Source: Acidobacteriota bacterium
GTDB lineage: Bacteria; Acidobacteriota; Terriglobia; Terriglobales; Acidobacteriaceae
Direction of reading: 5' to 3'
Assembly (NCBI GenBank): GCA_021805025.1
Contig: JAJZGF010000015.1
Location: 1-40,561 of the forward strand
Length of the DNA: 40,561 bases
Below the pieces are notes generated by a model, which was not told where the DNA came from, ran no database searches, and saw only the letters and a list, made by a program, of their open reading frames with translations. Positions 25,282 through 32,884 of this stretch are shown here, piece by piece. Each line of letters opens with the position of its first letter. Position 1 is the first letter of the stretch. The translations under genes were made by a program, and so were the position numbers.

Positions 25282-26313
25282 ATGGCGTCAGTCATTGCGG
25301 GGATTGGCTGGCACGTGATGGGTGCAGCGATGGCTGCGTCGTTTTACGCGCCAATTGAGAAAGTGAAGAAGTGGTCCTGGGAAACTACCTGGGCCGTGGC
25401 CGGGATATTTTCCTGGATTCTGCTGCCTATCAGCGTGAGCCTTTATCTGCTGCCGGATTTTCACGGCTTTTATGCGTCGATGGGACCGCACCTGCTGCTG
25501 AAGGTAGCCTTGTTTGGCGCGATGTGGGGGGTGGGTAATGTGAGCTATGGGCTGACGATGCGTCACCTCGGGATGTCACTTGGCATTGGCGTGGCCATTG
25601 GCGTAACGCTGATTGTGGGTACGTTGGCGCCGCCTCTTCTGCACGGACAGGGCATGATGCTGGTGACGACACGGGGCGGACTTCTGACCGTGGCCGGAGT
25701 GCTGGTGGCGCTGGTGGGTGTGGCGATCGTCTCTTATGCCGGGCATCAGAAGGAGATGCAACTGAGGGGCGAGATTCAGGAGTTCAACCTGGGGCTTGGT
25801 CTGCTGTTGGCGGCCATGTGTGGAATTTTTTCTTCGGGCATGTCGTTTGCGATTGACACGGCCAAACCGATGGAAGCGGCTGCGCTGCACCTGGGCGTGA
25901 GTCCGCTCTATGCGGCATTGCCGAGTTATGTATGCATCATGGGCGGCGGGGCAATCATCAATCTGAGCTACTGTTTCATCCGATTGGCGACGCTGAAGCG
26001 ACTGTCTTTGCGCGCGGACCTGAGCCAGCCGCAGCCTTTGCTCCTGAAGAATGCTATGCTGGCAGCAACGGGTGGAATCATGTGGTATCTGCAGTTCTTC
26101 TTCTACGCGTGGGGCGCGTCGAATATTCCGCAGCGGCTGTCGTATGTGAACTGGATGCTGCACATGAGCATCTACGTGCTGTGCGGCGGGCTGGTTGGCC
26201 TGGCTCTGGGCGAGTGGAAAGAGGTTGGCGGCCGGCCGCTGCGGCTTTTGTGGGCCGGGATGCTTGTGATTATTGCCGCGGCGAACCTGGTGGGATTGGG
26301 AATGGCTTCCTGA
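25282..26313 (+). CDS. rhaT: L-rhamnose/proton symporter (RhaT)
   Basis: The 343-residue protein, ten predicted membrane helices, matches RhaT in length (Escherichia coli about 344) and sequence character. The N-terminal [31 protein letters not shown] is a RhaT hallmark. It belongs to the drug/metabolite transporter superfamily and carries L-rhamnose (and L-lyxose in E. coli) inward with protons. AGGAG lies 5 bases before the ATG. It forms a two-gene unit with the secreted rhamnosidase. No rhamnose catabolic genes (isomerase, kinase, aldolase) are in the window. It is convergent with the next gene at a 6-base spacing. Confidence 0.93.
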   Translation: MASVIAGIGWHVMGAAMAASFYAPIEKVKKWSWETTWAVAGIFSWILLPISVSLYLLPDFHGFYASMGPHLLLKVALFGAMWGVGNVSYGLTMRHLGMSLGIGVAIGVTLIVGTLAPPLLHGQGMMLVTTRGGLLTVAGVLVALVGVAIVSYAGHQKEMQLRGEIQEFNLGLGLLLAAMCGIFSSGMSFAIDTAKPMEAAALHLGVSPLYAALPSYVCIMGGGAIINLSYCFIRLATLKRLSLRADLSQPQPLLLKNAMLAATGGIMWYLQFFFYAWGASNIPQRLSYVNWMLHMSIYVLCGGLVGLALGEWKEVGGRPLRLLWAGMLVIIAAANLVGLGMAS

Positions 26314-26319
26314 CCGCGG

Positions 26320-26727
26320 TTAATGGGCCAGGAAGTAGACGCCGATGCAAACCAGCACGGCGGCGGTCCAGCGTCGCCGGTCCACATTCTCATGCAGGAA
26401 TAACCTGGCCGCGATGGCGTTGGTGACCAGGGTAAGGGAAGCAGAGGCTGGAGCCACCAGGCTCAGATCCATGTGGTTCAACGCGAAAAGCAAGGCAAAG
26501 AACGCCAGCGCAAGAAAGCCGACACCCGCAAAAAACCTGGGACAGGTGAGGACAGCGCGGATTGCGCCCTTTATCCCGGCTCGCGCGCGGATTTCGTCGA
26601 GGTCGCCGATGGACTTCATCGCCGAGGCAGTAAGCACCTCTCCCGTAGTTGAACTGAGGATGATGGCTGCTATCATCGCCGTTTCGGCCCACGGACCTGG
26701 ACGAGACGCGATCGGGAGAATCGTCAT
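26320..26727 (-). CDS. Half-size EamA/DMT-family membrane protein, second of a pair
   Basis: This 135-residue protein has four predicted helices, equal to half of a full EamA transporter. Helices run from about residue 17 to the C-terminus, ending in the typical RRWTAAVLVCIGVYFLA. It is encoded with a four-base overlap (ATGA) directly after the other half. Such paired half-size proteins usually act as a heterodimer, as in the ArnE/ArnF flippase or paired SMR pumps (family knowledge). The substrate is unknown. The neighbouring hpnJ gene makes a lipid or hopanoid-linked cargo conceivable, which is speculation. Confidence 0.8.
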   Translation of the reverse strand: MTILPIASRPGPWAETAMIAAIILSSTTGEVLTASAMKSIGDLDEIRARAGIKGAIRAVLTCPRFFAGVGFLALAFFALLFALNHMDLSLVAPASASLTLVTNAIAARLFLHENVDRRRWTAAVLVCIGVYFLAH

Positions 26728-27182
26728 CGCAACTGCTCCTGGGCGATTCCTTCGGCGAGTGGCTCATCCTTGCGGGACTGCACAGCGGGCTGTTCCGTCA
26801 ACGATGGCCCATTCGCGACGAAGCTCACGCCGACCGTGATGAGTGCGATTCCTGCCCAGCGCTGGATGGAGATAGGCTCATGCAGCCAGAAGCGCGAGAG
26901 AAAGGCGACGATCACGTTGCCGAACGCAGTCGCCGGAAGAACAAAGGTGAGATCGGCCCACGAGAGCGCAGTCAAATAGCTTGCGAAGAAGCCTATTAAG
27001 AGCGCAATTCCAATAGCGATCCATGGAGTAAAGACGGCGCTGATGAGCGTAGCCGGATGGGCCAGCGAGATAGATGGCAGCAGGGTCATGCCACGCGAGA
27101 GGCAGGTGTCGCCCAATGGGGCACAAAGGGCCACCAGTCCAAGGATCAGGTATTGCCGCGGGGTTAGATGGTGATGCGCCAT
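26724..27182 (-). CDS. Half-size EamA/DMT-family membrane protein, first of a pair
   Basis: The 152-residue protein has four predicted helices and the EamA-like C-terminal helix pair (LHEPISIQRWAGIALITVGVSFVA). I start it at the ATG at 27182 (MAHHHLTPRQYLILG). The frame also offers an ATG at 27236, but that lies inside the hairpin of the hpnJ terminator and would add a basic, non-homologous-looking leader. Two prolines and serines sit near helix one as in other family members. A 30-residue hydrophilic tail follows the last helix. The gene lies just behind the hpnJ terminator on the same strand and no clear promoter was found in the 28 bases between them. Confidence 0.78.
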   Translation of the reverse strand: MAHHHLTPRQYLILGLVALCAPLGDTCLSRGMTLLPSISLAHPATLISAVFTPWIAIGIALLIGFFASYLTALSWADLTFVLPATAFGNVIVAFLSRFWLHEPISIQRWAGIALITVGVSFVANGPSLTEQPAVQSRKDEPLAEGIAQEQLR

Positions 27183-27210
27183 GCTTGTACTGCGTGTCCT
27201 TCTGCGAAAG

Positions 27211-27248
27211 CCACAAGAAAAGGAGGGCGGACGCATTGCGCCGCCCTC
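27211..27248 (-). terminator. Intrinsic terminator after hpnJ
   Basis: On the minus strand GAGGGCGG (27248-27241) pairs perfectly with CCGCCCTC (27230-27223). The inner bases CGCA and TGCG extend the stem with one bulged T. CTTTTCTTGT follows. The hairpin begins 22 bases after the hpnJ stop. It is the clearest rho-independent terminator in the window. Confidence 0.8.
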
Positions 27249-27270
27249 GATGTAATCTGCGTATGCGCCC

Positions 27271-28749
27271 CTAAGCGCCCGCGCCCACTGGCGCTGGAGG
27301 ATCTGCCCGGTGGCTGCGCGCCTCTTTCACCATCTTGTTGCGCTGCGCGCGGAGCTTGAGGAATGCCTTGGCTTCGACATAAAGGCGCGGAATATCGCGG
27401 TTGACGACCGCCTTCCAGATAACGCGAAAAGCCGCCTTGGGCCGGAAGTAGTACTCGTCGTAGAAGCGATGCACCATCTCCATCACGTAGTCAACCGGGA
27501 GGCCGGGATATTCGATATGCGCCATCTGGTGGCCGCCGCCGTCTTCCATGCGTTCGTTGGTGATGAAGTTGTTGGCCTTGGCGAAGTCGTAAAACTCGGT
27601 GCCGGGATAGGCGTGCGCAATGGAAACCTGAATGGTTTCTACATCCAGCGACTTGGCGAAGTTGATCGTGTTGCGGATCGACTCCTTGGTTTCGCCGGGC
27701 AGACCGAGGATGAAGTCTCCGTGGATGGTCAGGCCCAGATCGTGGCAGTCCTTGGCAAAGGCACGCGCGCGCTCGACGGTGGCGCCCTTTTTGATGTTCT
27801 TAAGGATCTGCGGATCGCCGGATTCAAAGCCTACGATGAGCAGGCGACAGCCGGCTTCCTTCATGGCTTTGAGGGTGTCATAGTCGGTCGTGACGCGCGA
27901 GGTGCAGCTCCAGGTCAGGCCGAGCGGTTTCAGTTTTTCGCACAACTCAATCGTGCGCTGCTTTTGAATGTTGAAGGTGTCGTCGTCGAAGAAGAACTCT
28001 TTCACTTCAGGGAAGTTCTGCTTCGCCCATGCCAATTCGGCGGCCACATCGTCTGTGGAGCGCTTGCGCCAGGCATGTCCGCTCAGCGTCTGCGGCCACA
28101 GGCAGAAGGTGCACTGCGCCGGGCAGCCGCGCGTGGAGTAAAGCGCGATGTAGGGGTGCAGCAGGAAGGGCACGTTGTAACGCGTCACGTCCATGTCGCG
28201 CTTGTAGATCTTAGTGGCCCAGGGCATCGCATCCAGGTCTTCGATCTGCGGGCGGTCGGGGTTATGCAGGATCTTGCCGTCCTTTTTGTAGCTGATGCCG
28301 AGGATCTCGTTGAGCGGCTTGCCCTGCGCAAACTCGACGACCGAGTAGTCGAACTCGCGGCGGCAGATGAAGTCCAACACGGAACACTCATTCAAGGCGC
28401 GGTCCGGATCGGTGGTGACCGGCGGGCCAACGAAGGCGATGCGAATAGAGGGATTGGCCGCCTTGATGGCTTCTGCGAGACGCTGGTCACCCTCCCAGCC
28501 CACGGTGGAGGTGAAGAGCACAAGGAACTCGTAGTCCTTGCAGATATTGATCGTCTCTTCAGCCGAGACGTGGTGGGGCGGGGCATCGAGCAGGCGCGAA
28601 CCCTCCAGCAGGCCGGCGGGGTAGGTGAGCCAGACCGGATACCAGTAGGACTCAATCTCGCGGGTTGCGGGCCAGCGAGAACTCGCTCCGCCATCAAAGT
28701 TCTCAAAGGACGGCGGGTTCAGAAGCAGTGTTTTCAAAGGCGTTGACAT
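27271..28749 (-). CDS. hpnJ: Hopanoid biosynthesis-associated radical SAM protein HpnJ
   Basis: The 492-residue protein has an N-terminal cobalamin-binding-like domain (from LLLNPPSFENFDGG) and a radical SAM domain. The [4Fe-4S] ligands are Cys209, Cys213 and Cys216 in CPAQCTFC. Full-length resemblance to HpnJ, including REIESYWYPVWLTYPAGLL, makes the assignment firm. In known producers HpnJ is needed for the cyclitol-ether head group of bacteriohopanetetrol, by ring contraction of the attached sugar. The genes for other hopanoid side-chain steps (hpnG, H, I, K) are not in this window. The start is chosen at 28749; an ATG six codons earlier is possible. It lies 57 bases after a TolC-like gene on the same strand and ends at a strong terminator. 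Confidence 0.92.
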   Translation of the reverse strand: MSTPLKTLLLNPPSFENFDGGASSRWPATREIESYWYPVWLTYPAGLLEGSRLLDAPPHHVSAEETINICKDYEFLVLFTSTVGWEGDQRLAEAIKAANPSIRIAFVGPPVTTDPDRALNECSVLDFICRREFDYSVVEFAQGKPLNEILGISYKKDGKILHNPDRPQIEDLDAMPWATKIYKRDMDVTRYNVPFLLHPYIALYSTRGCPAQCTFCLWPQTLSGHAWRKRSTDDVAAELAWAKQNFPEVKEFFFDDDTFNIQKQRTIELCEKLKPLGLTWSCTSRVTTDYDTLKAMKEAGCRLLIVGFESGDPQILKNIKKGATVERARAFAKDCHDLGLTIHGDFILGLPGETKESIRNTINFAKSLDVETIQVSIAHAYPGTEFYDFAKANNFITNERMEDGGGHQMAHIEYPGLPVDYVMEMVHRFYDEYYFRPKAAFRVIWKAVVNRDIPRLYVEAKAFLKLRAQRNKMVKEARSHRADPPAPVGAGA

Positions 28750-28806
28750 CACCCTTAATTCTACCATTTCGAGGATTTTGGGGAGCCTAAACCGTGAATC
28801 CAGGGT

Positions 28807-30141
28807 TTACTTGCCTTGTAACTCATTGAGCCAGTCCTGCATATGGCCAAGCGCCCTCAACAGGTTGAGTCGCGCCTTGGCAAGATCGAGGCCGGCATCC
28901 AGAGAGTCCTGGTACTTCTGGCGTTCATCGATGCGGGACAGTTGCTCTGCCTTGGGGCTGAGTTGCGGCGGAGCCTCAGCGGAACTTCCCTGGCCGTTGC
29001 CGAGCTCTAATTGGGCCAGAACCGACCGCAGTTGCTCCTTTGCAATCTGCTGCTTGAGACTGGCGATCTGTGCCAGCGTATCCAACTCCCGCAGGCTGCC
29101 GGTCAGCTGGACGATCTGAATGTCATTCTGCTTTCTTGCCTGTTCGGCCTCTACCGTGGCACGCAGCGCGTCTGCGGCAGTTTCATGGGACTTGGCCCGA
29201 TGGACTAGGTCAAAGAGCGGAACCGCAATCTGGATTCCGGAACTGAAATTGTTTGCCGGGAGGGATTTGGCAAAGAAAGAATTCACGTCGTTGAGCAGTG
29301 TGGTATTGCGGTTGTACTGCGCAATGAAACTGAGCTGGGGCATATAGTTTGCCTCTTCGTCGCCCTTGGCCACCAACTGCTTGGAGCGGGCCAGCATCTG
29401 CGCGGCATCTACGCCTCCCGCGTAGCGCTGCGAGGCGTCGGCTTTGATCTGCGGAACCTCAGGAATGCTGGCGTGTTCAGTCGTAATGGCCTCCGCCGGA
29501 AGGCCGGTGAGCACTGCGAGCTGCTCGGCCAGGGTGGAGGCGCGGGCTTCCAACTGCTGGCGCCTCAGCTTCACCTGCGCGGCCTGCAACTGCGCCTCAA
29601 GCAGTGCACTGAACGGGTCGACTCCCGCCTCTGTGCGTTCCTGCTCAATGGCCACCAGCCGCGCTGCATAGTCCTCCTGCTGATGCGCGGCCTGCAAGTC
29701 CTGGTTGACGGTGTCGAGTTCGATGTAGTTCGAAGAGGCATCAAGCGCAACTTGCTCACGGGCATCTTTCAGGCTTGCCGCAGCGGCTTCCAGTCCAAAG
29801 CGCGCTGCGTCGAGATAGCGCTTTTGTGGAATGCTGAAGACCTGGGACTGCACCGTAGCGCTCCAGATAGAAGGTGGCGTGCCTGTAAAGCCGGTTTCCG
29901 GAAATGCCGGCAGCCCGGTGCTGAACAGGAGCGAGGGAATCACCGCGTTCTTGTTCTCAGCCAGGATCGCCGTTGCCTTTGCCACGTCGGCTTGCGCGAT
30001 TCGGACCGGAGTGCTGTTGCGCTGTGCAAGATCAACTACAGTGATGAGCGAAACCTGGCCGTACAGGGGCGCGGCCGCAGCAAGCAGTGCGGCCAGGAGT
30101 GCGCCTGGCCCGAGCCTGCGTGCATGGCAGGGTATCCGCAT
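28807..30141 (-). CDS. TolC-family outer-membrane efflux protein
   Basis: The 444-residue protein has a signal peptide (about residues 1-28, ending APLYGQ) and two long coiled-coil repeats typical of TolC/OprM-like exit ducts (VDLAQRNSTPVRIAQADVAKA near the N-terminus, then the ARLVAIEQERTEAGVDPFSALLEAQ region). It would form a trimeric outer-membrane channel that docks to a periplasmic adaptor. The ATG at 30141 gives a clean signal peptide; a TTG at 30159 overlaps the stop of the upstream gene (TTGA) and is also possible. Neither has a good ribosome-binding site. It is third in an operon after the adaptor and a TPR protein, and no pump gene is present. Confidence 0.87.
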   Translation of the reverse strand: MRIPCHARRLGPGALLAALLAAAAPLYGQVSLITVVDLAQRNSTPVRIAQADVAKATAILAENKNAVIPSLLFSTGLPAFPETGFTGTPPSIWSATVQSQVFSIPQKRYLDAARFGLEAAAASLKDAREQVALDASSNYIELDTVNQDLQAAHQQEDYAARLVAIEQERTEAGVDPFSALLEAQLQAAQVKLRRQQLEARASTLAEQLAVLTGLPAEAITTEHASIPEVPQIKADASQRYAGGVDAAQMLARSKQLVAKGDEEANYMPQLSFIAQYNRNTTLLNDVNSFFAKSLPANNFSSGIQIAVPLFDLVHRAKSHETAADALRATVEAEQARKQNDIQIVQLTGSLRELDTLAQIASLKQQIAKEQLRSVLAQLELGNGQGSSAEAPPQLSPKAEQLSRIDERQKYQDSLDAGLDLAKARLNLLRALGHMQDWLNELQGK

Positions 30142-30155
30142 TGAGGTGGGTGCGT

Positions 30156-31118
30156 TCAAAGATTCAAGTCCAGTGCGGGTTGATACGCATGAGCCAGCTT
30201 GAGTGCTTCGCCGCGGTCTCGTCGCGCCTCAGGCAAATCACCAAGCTGGGCCTTAAGCCGGGCCAGCCTGGTGAAAGCGGCAAAAGCCGGAGCCTCTTCT
30301 GATTTGAAGGGTTCTGCGATGTATTCCTCCAGCATCCTGACAGCAAGCTCCGGGTTCCGTTTTGCGGCGATGAGCACGGAGGCTCCGTCATAGAGCGCGA
30401 CGCCGGCGTGATGATCGTGCTCGGACGCTTTCAGTACGTTCTTCAGCGCTGCATCCATATCGCTCCAGCGGCTTCTGCGATGGTAAAAGCTCGCCAGAGT
30501 GGTCCACGGGAAGGCCGGATGCGGGTCGACCGAGACAGCCTGCTTGAACTCCCGCTCAGCGGTATCGAAATCCTTGCGCTTTTCCGCGATGCGGCCGCGC
30601 AGTTCATACGCTCTTGAAGGGGAGACCTTGTCCAGTTGGTCGGCGATTCTGTAAGCCTTGTCTTCGCCTCCGCCGACAATTCCAGGAGCGTCATAGTAGA
30701 ACTCGCCCAGGTCCGCAAGCGCCTCGGCACTGCGCGGGTTAAGGCGCACGGCTATCTCAAACTCCCCCCGCACGCGCTTGGCAAGGGAATAGGCGCTGAG
30801 GAACGATGCGCGACCAGCCTTCTCTCCCAAAGTCCGTCCAAGCCACATGTGGTCAAGCGAACTGTTGGGGTCCAGCCGAACGGCCTGCTCGCACTCTTCC
30901 GCTGCGGTTGCCCACTGTTCCAGGGTGAAGAAGACTCGGCAGCGGAGGTTATGACTTTCAGCAGAAGAAGGCATGGACGCGAGGATTGCAAGCGCGCGAT
31001 CTGCCTGGCCGGCCTGCAGTGCGGCGTTGGCCTGAGCAAGCGAGGCCTGCTCAGACTGTGCAGAAGCCACGGTCAGTATGAGGACCGCCAGTGCGATGTG
31101 TGCGCATGCCCGCCTCAT
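30156..31118 (-). CDS. Secreted TPR-repeat protein in an efflux-type operon
   Basis: The 320-residue protein has a signal peptide (residues 1-20) and then tandem TPR-like helix pairs across its length, for example the segments starting SLAQANAALQAGQADRA, WATAAEECEQAVRLDP and FDTAEREFKQAVSVDP. TPR domains mediate protein contacts; no catalytic motif is seen. It overlaps the adaptor gene by four bases (ATGA), so the two are likely translated together. A periplasmic scaffold for the adaptor/TolC pair is plausible but inferred. Its specific family is not recognised. Confidence 0.82.
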   Translation of the reverse strand: MRRACAHIALAVLILTVASAQSEQASLAQANAALQAGQADRALAILASMPSSAESHNLRCRVFFTLEQWATAAEECEQAVRLDPNSSLDHMWLGRTLGEKAGRASFLSAYSLAKRVRGEFEIAVRLNPRSAEALADLGEFYYDAPGIVGGGEDKAYRIADQLDKVSPSRAYELRGRIAEKRKDFDTAEREFKQAVSVDPHPAFPWTTLASFYHRRSRWSDMDAALKNVLKASEHDHHAGVALYDGASVLIAAKRNPELAVRMLEEYIAEPFKSEEAPAFAAFTRLARLKAQLGDLPEARRDRGEALKLAHAYQPALDLNL

Positions 31119-32353
31119 TGGACGACCTTGATTGGGAGGCCCTCCTGCAGAGGCTGACCTGAGGTGCTGCCCATGGCGACCGCATCGCCTTCGTTCAGTC
31201 CCGAGATGATAGCTACTTGCGTCAGATTCGGGGTTCCTGTAACGACAGGTGTCTTGACCAGTTCATTGTGCTCAACCTTGAAGACATAAGGCTTGCCGCC
31301 CTGGGAAAAGAGTGCTTCTCGAGGGATGCTCAGGACGTTTGTCTGGCTGGATGTCGTGACCGTTACTGTCACGTTCGTGTCGGGCAGCAGGCCGCCGTCC
31401 GGCCCGTCAATGGCAATCAAAACTTCTCCGACGGTGCGGGTCCCGTATGTGATGACAGTGATAGGGGTGCGCTCAATATGGCCGCGCCAGACCTTGTCCG
31501 GTTTGGCATCCCACCGGATGACGATTGGTTGACCCACGGCAAGGAGGCCAATTTCCGGCTCGTCGAAATATGCCCTCACGCGCTCCTGGTGCAGATCGGC
31601 GATCTGGAGCAGTAACGCGCCTTGCTCAACAAACTCCGTGCGTCCCGCGTTGACTGTATAAACTGTTCCGCGAATGGGAGCGACGACATTTGTTTCTCCA
31701 AGCACCTGACGGGCAGCGGCGAGATTTGACTGGGCATCTTCGACGGATGCTTTTGCGCGCGCAATATCTGTTGTCGAGTATCGGCTCCGGACAGCTTGTT
31801 GAGCCGCGTCAAGGCTCGTCTGGGCGGACAAAAGGCGCTGACGCGCGGACTGCACCTCGCTCTCAGAAGCTGCACCGCTGGCCGCGAGCTTGATGAGCGC
31901 GTCAAGGTTGTGCTGTGCCTGGTTGCGGTCGATCGTACTGCGCGCGAGGTCCGCCGCGGCCGCCTGACGCTGCTCCAATGTGCCATTGTTGTTGGCGGCT
32001 TCAAACTCGGCCTCGGCGGTCTTCTCGGCGCTCTCCGCTGTGGCCACGCGTGCCTTCGCGTCAATGTCATCGAGCTGCATGAGGAGTTTGCCGGCCGGCA
32101 CTGTGTCACCGGGCTGCACATACACAGCTTTGACCGTGGTCGCAAGAGGGCTATGGATCTCGTAGTTGATGCGCGGCTCGACGCGCCCGTTTGTGCTGAC
32201 GGTGCTGGCCAGAGATTGGCGGTCAGCTTCGGCCACACGCACCGTAAGGCGTTCCCTGGTGAGGCTGCGGACGGACAAGAACACGCCCACAAGCACGACT
32301 CCGGCACCGAGCCAAAGCCAGCGCCTGTCCATTTGCTTTCTTGCTTCAGCCAT
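31115..32353 (-). CDS. HlyD/MFP-family periplasmic adaptor subunit
   Basis: The 412-residue protein has one N-terminal membrane helix (about residues 11-27), a lipoyl-like half (INYEIHSPLATTVKAVYVQPGDTV), a long coiled-coil hairpin rich in Ala, Glu and Gln, and the second lipoyl half (NVVAPIRGTVYTVNAG). A beta-barrel domain and the membrane-proximal domain (SIPREALFSQGGKPYVFKV) follow. This is the standard adaptor of RND and ABC (MacA-like) tripartite exporters. It is first in an operon of adaptor, TPR protein and TolC, but no inner-membrane pump is encoded. A TGAGTC/GACTCA dyad lies 11-31 bases upstream. An AGG precedes the start by about 8 bases. Confidence 0.9.
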   Translation of the reverse strand: MAEARKQMDRRWLWLGAGVVLVGVFLSVRSLTRERLTVRVAEADRQSLASTVSTNGRVEPRINYEIHSPLATTVKAVYVQPGDTVPAGKLLMQLDDIDAKARVATAESAEKTAEAEFEAANNNGTLEQRQAAAADLARSTIDRNQAQHNLDALIKLAASGAASESEVQSARQRLLSAQTSLDAAQQAVRSRYSTTDIARAKASVEDAQSNLAAARQVLGETNVVAPIRGTVYTVNAGRTEFVEQGALLLQIADLHQERVRAYFDEPEIGLLAVGQPIVIRWDAKPDKVWRGHIERTPITVITYGTRTVGEVLIAIDGPDGGLLPDTNVTVTVTTSSQTNVLSIPREALFSQGGKPYVFKVEHNELVKTPVVTGTPNLTQVAIISGLNEGDAVAMGSTSGQPLQEGLPIKVVQ

Positions 32354-32363
32354 TCGATTAACC

Positions 32364-32384
32364 TGAGTCAGTATATAGGACTCA
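32364..32384 (-). promoter_or_regulatory. Operator-like dyad overlapping a -10 element upstream of the adaptor gene
   Basis: TGAGTC at 32364-32369 and GACTCA at 32379-32384 form a perfect 6 bp dyad with a 9-base AT-rich centre. On the minus strand the dyad centre contains TATATA and TATACT, either usable as a -10 element. A protein bound here would block the promoter. The size fits a TetR- or MarR-type operator, as is common for efflux operons, but no such regulator gene lies in the window. Confidence 0.45.
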
Positions 32385-32464
32385 AAACATCTTCCGAGGT
32401 ATCAGGAAAATCCGACACGCATGTTGTGTGGATGAGAGATTCGTCAGGCTCGTACAATGGGGCC

Positions 32465-32863
32465 ATGGCACAACAACCCCGGTATACCGACGACCACGCG
32501 AAGGCCGGCCTGGACTTTGCCTTTCCCGCCATTGAAACGTGGCAGAATCAGTTTCCAGGCTACGAGATCGTGATTGATGATCCCGAACTGACTTCGGTTT
32601 GCCCCAAGACCGGGCTTCCTGACTTTGGTATTTTGAAGATTCGCTACATGCCGCGCGAACGGTGCTTAGAACTGAAATCGTTGAAGGAGTACCTATTCAG
32701 TTACCGCAATCTTGGGATATTTCAGGAAAATATCGTGAACCAGGTACTGGAAGACGTCGTGAAGGCGTGTGATCCGGTCTGGGCTGTGGTGCGCGGTGAG
32801 TTCCGTCCGCGCGGCGGCATCGCCACGACGGTGGAGGCACGCTGGCCCCGGCCCACGCCCTGA
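32465..32863 (+). CDS. queF: NADPH-dependent 7-cyano-7-deazaguanine reductase (QueF)
   Basis: The 132-residue enzyme reduces preQ0 nitrile to preQ1 amine in queuosine tRNA modification. Cys46 in SVCPKTGLPDFG is the nucleophile that forms the thioimide, with Asp53 as proton donor. ELKSLKEYLFSYRN (69-82) is the QueF signature for NADPH binding. It is the short single-domain (Bacillus) type. The same frame extends far upstream through antisense of the adaptor gene, but homology begins at the ATG at 32465. TACAAT lies 6 bases before that ATG and no Shine-Dalgarno sequence is evident. It is followed after 21 bases by an MFS transporter gene. Confidence 0.95.
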   Translation: MAQQPRYTDDHAKAGLDFAFPAIETWQNQFPGYEIVIDDPELTSVCPKTGLPDFGILKIRYMPRERCLELKSLKEYLFSYRNLGIFQENIVNQVLEDVVKACDPVWAVVRGEFRPRGGIATTVEARWPRPTP

Positions 32864-32884
32864 CGCAGCGCGGCGCGGCAGAAG

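Noticed and set aside
27183..27236. Longer N-terminus for the first half-size EamA protein (ATG at 27236)
   Set aside because: That start is inside the hpnJ terminator hairpin and would add 18 basic residues not typical of the family.
27310..28746. Plus-strand open frame of 478 codons
   Set aside because: It is the mirror of hpnJ, which has a complete radical SAM signature. No family features in the plus-strand product.
30157..30159. TTG start for the TolC-like gene overlapping the previous stop
   Set aside because: It is possible, but the ATG at 30141 gives a better signal peptide and neither has a ribosome-binding site, so the ATG was preferred.
32354..32464. PreQ1 riboswitch upstream of queF
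   Set aside because: The region has no C-rich loop and A-rich tail typical of a preQ1-I aptamer, and the ATG follows a -10-like hexamer by only 6 bases, leaving no leader room.
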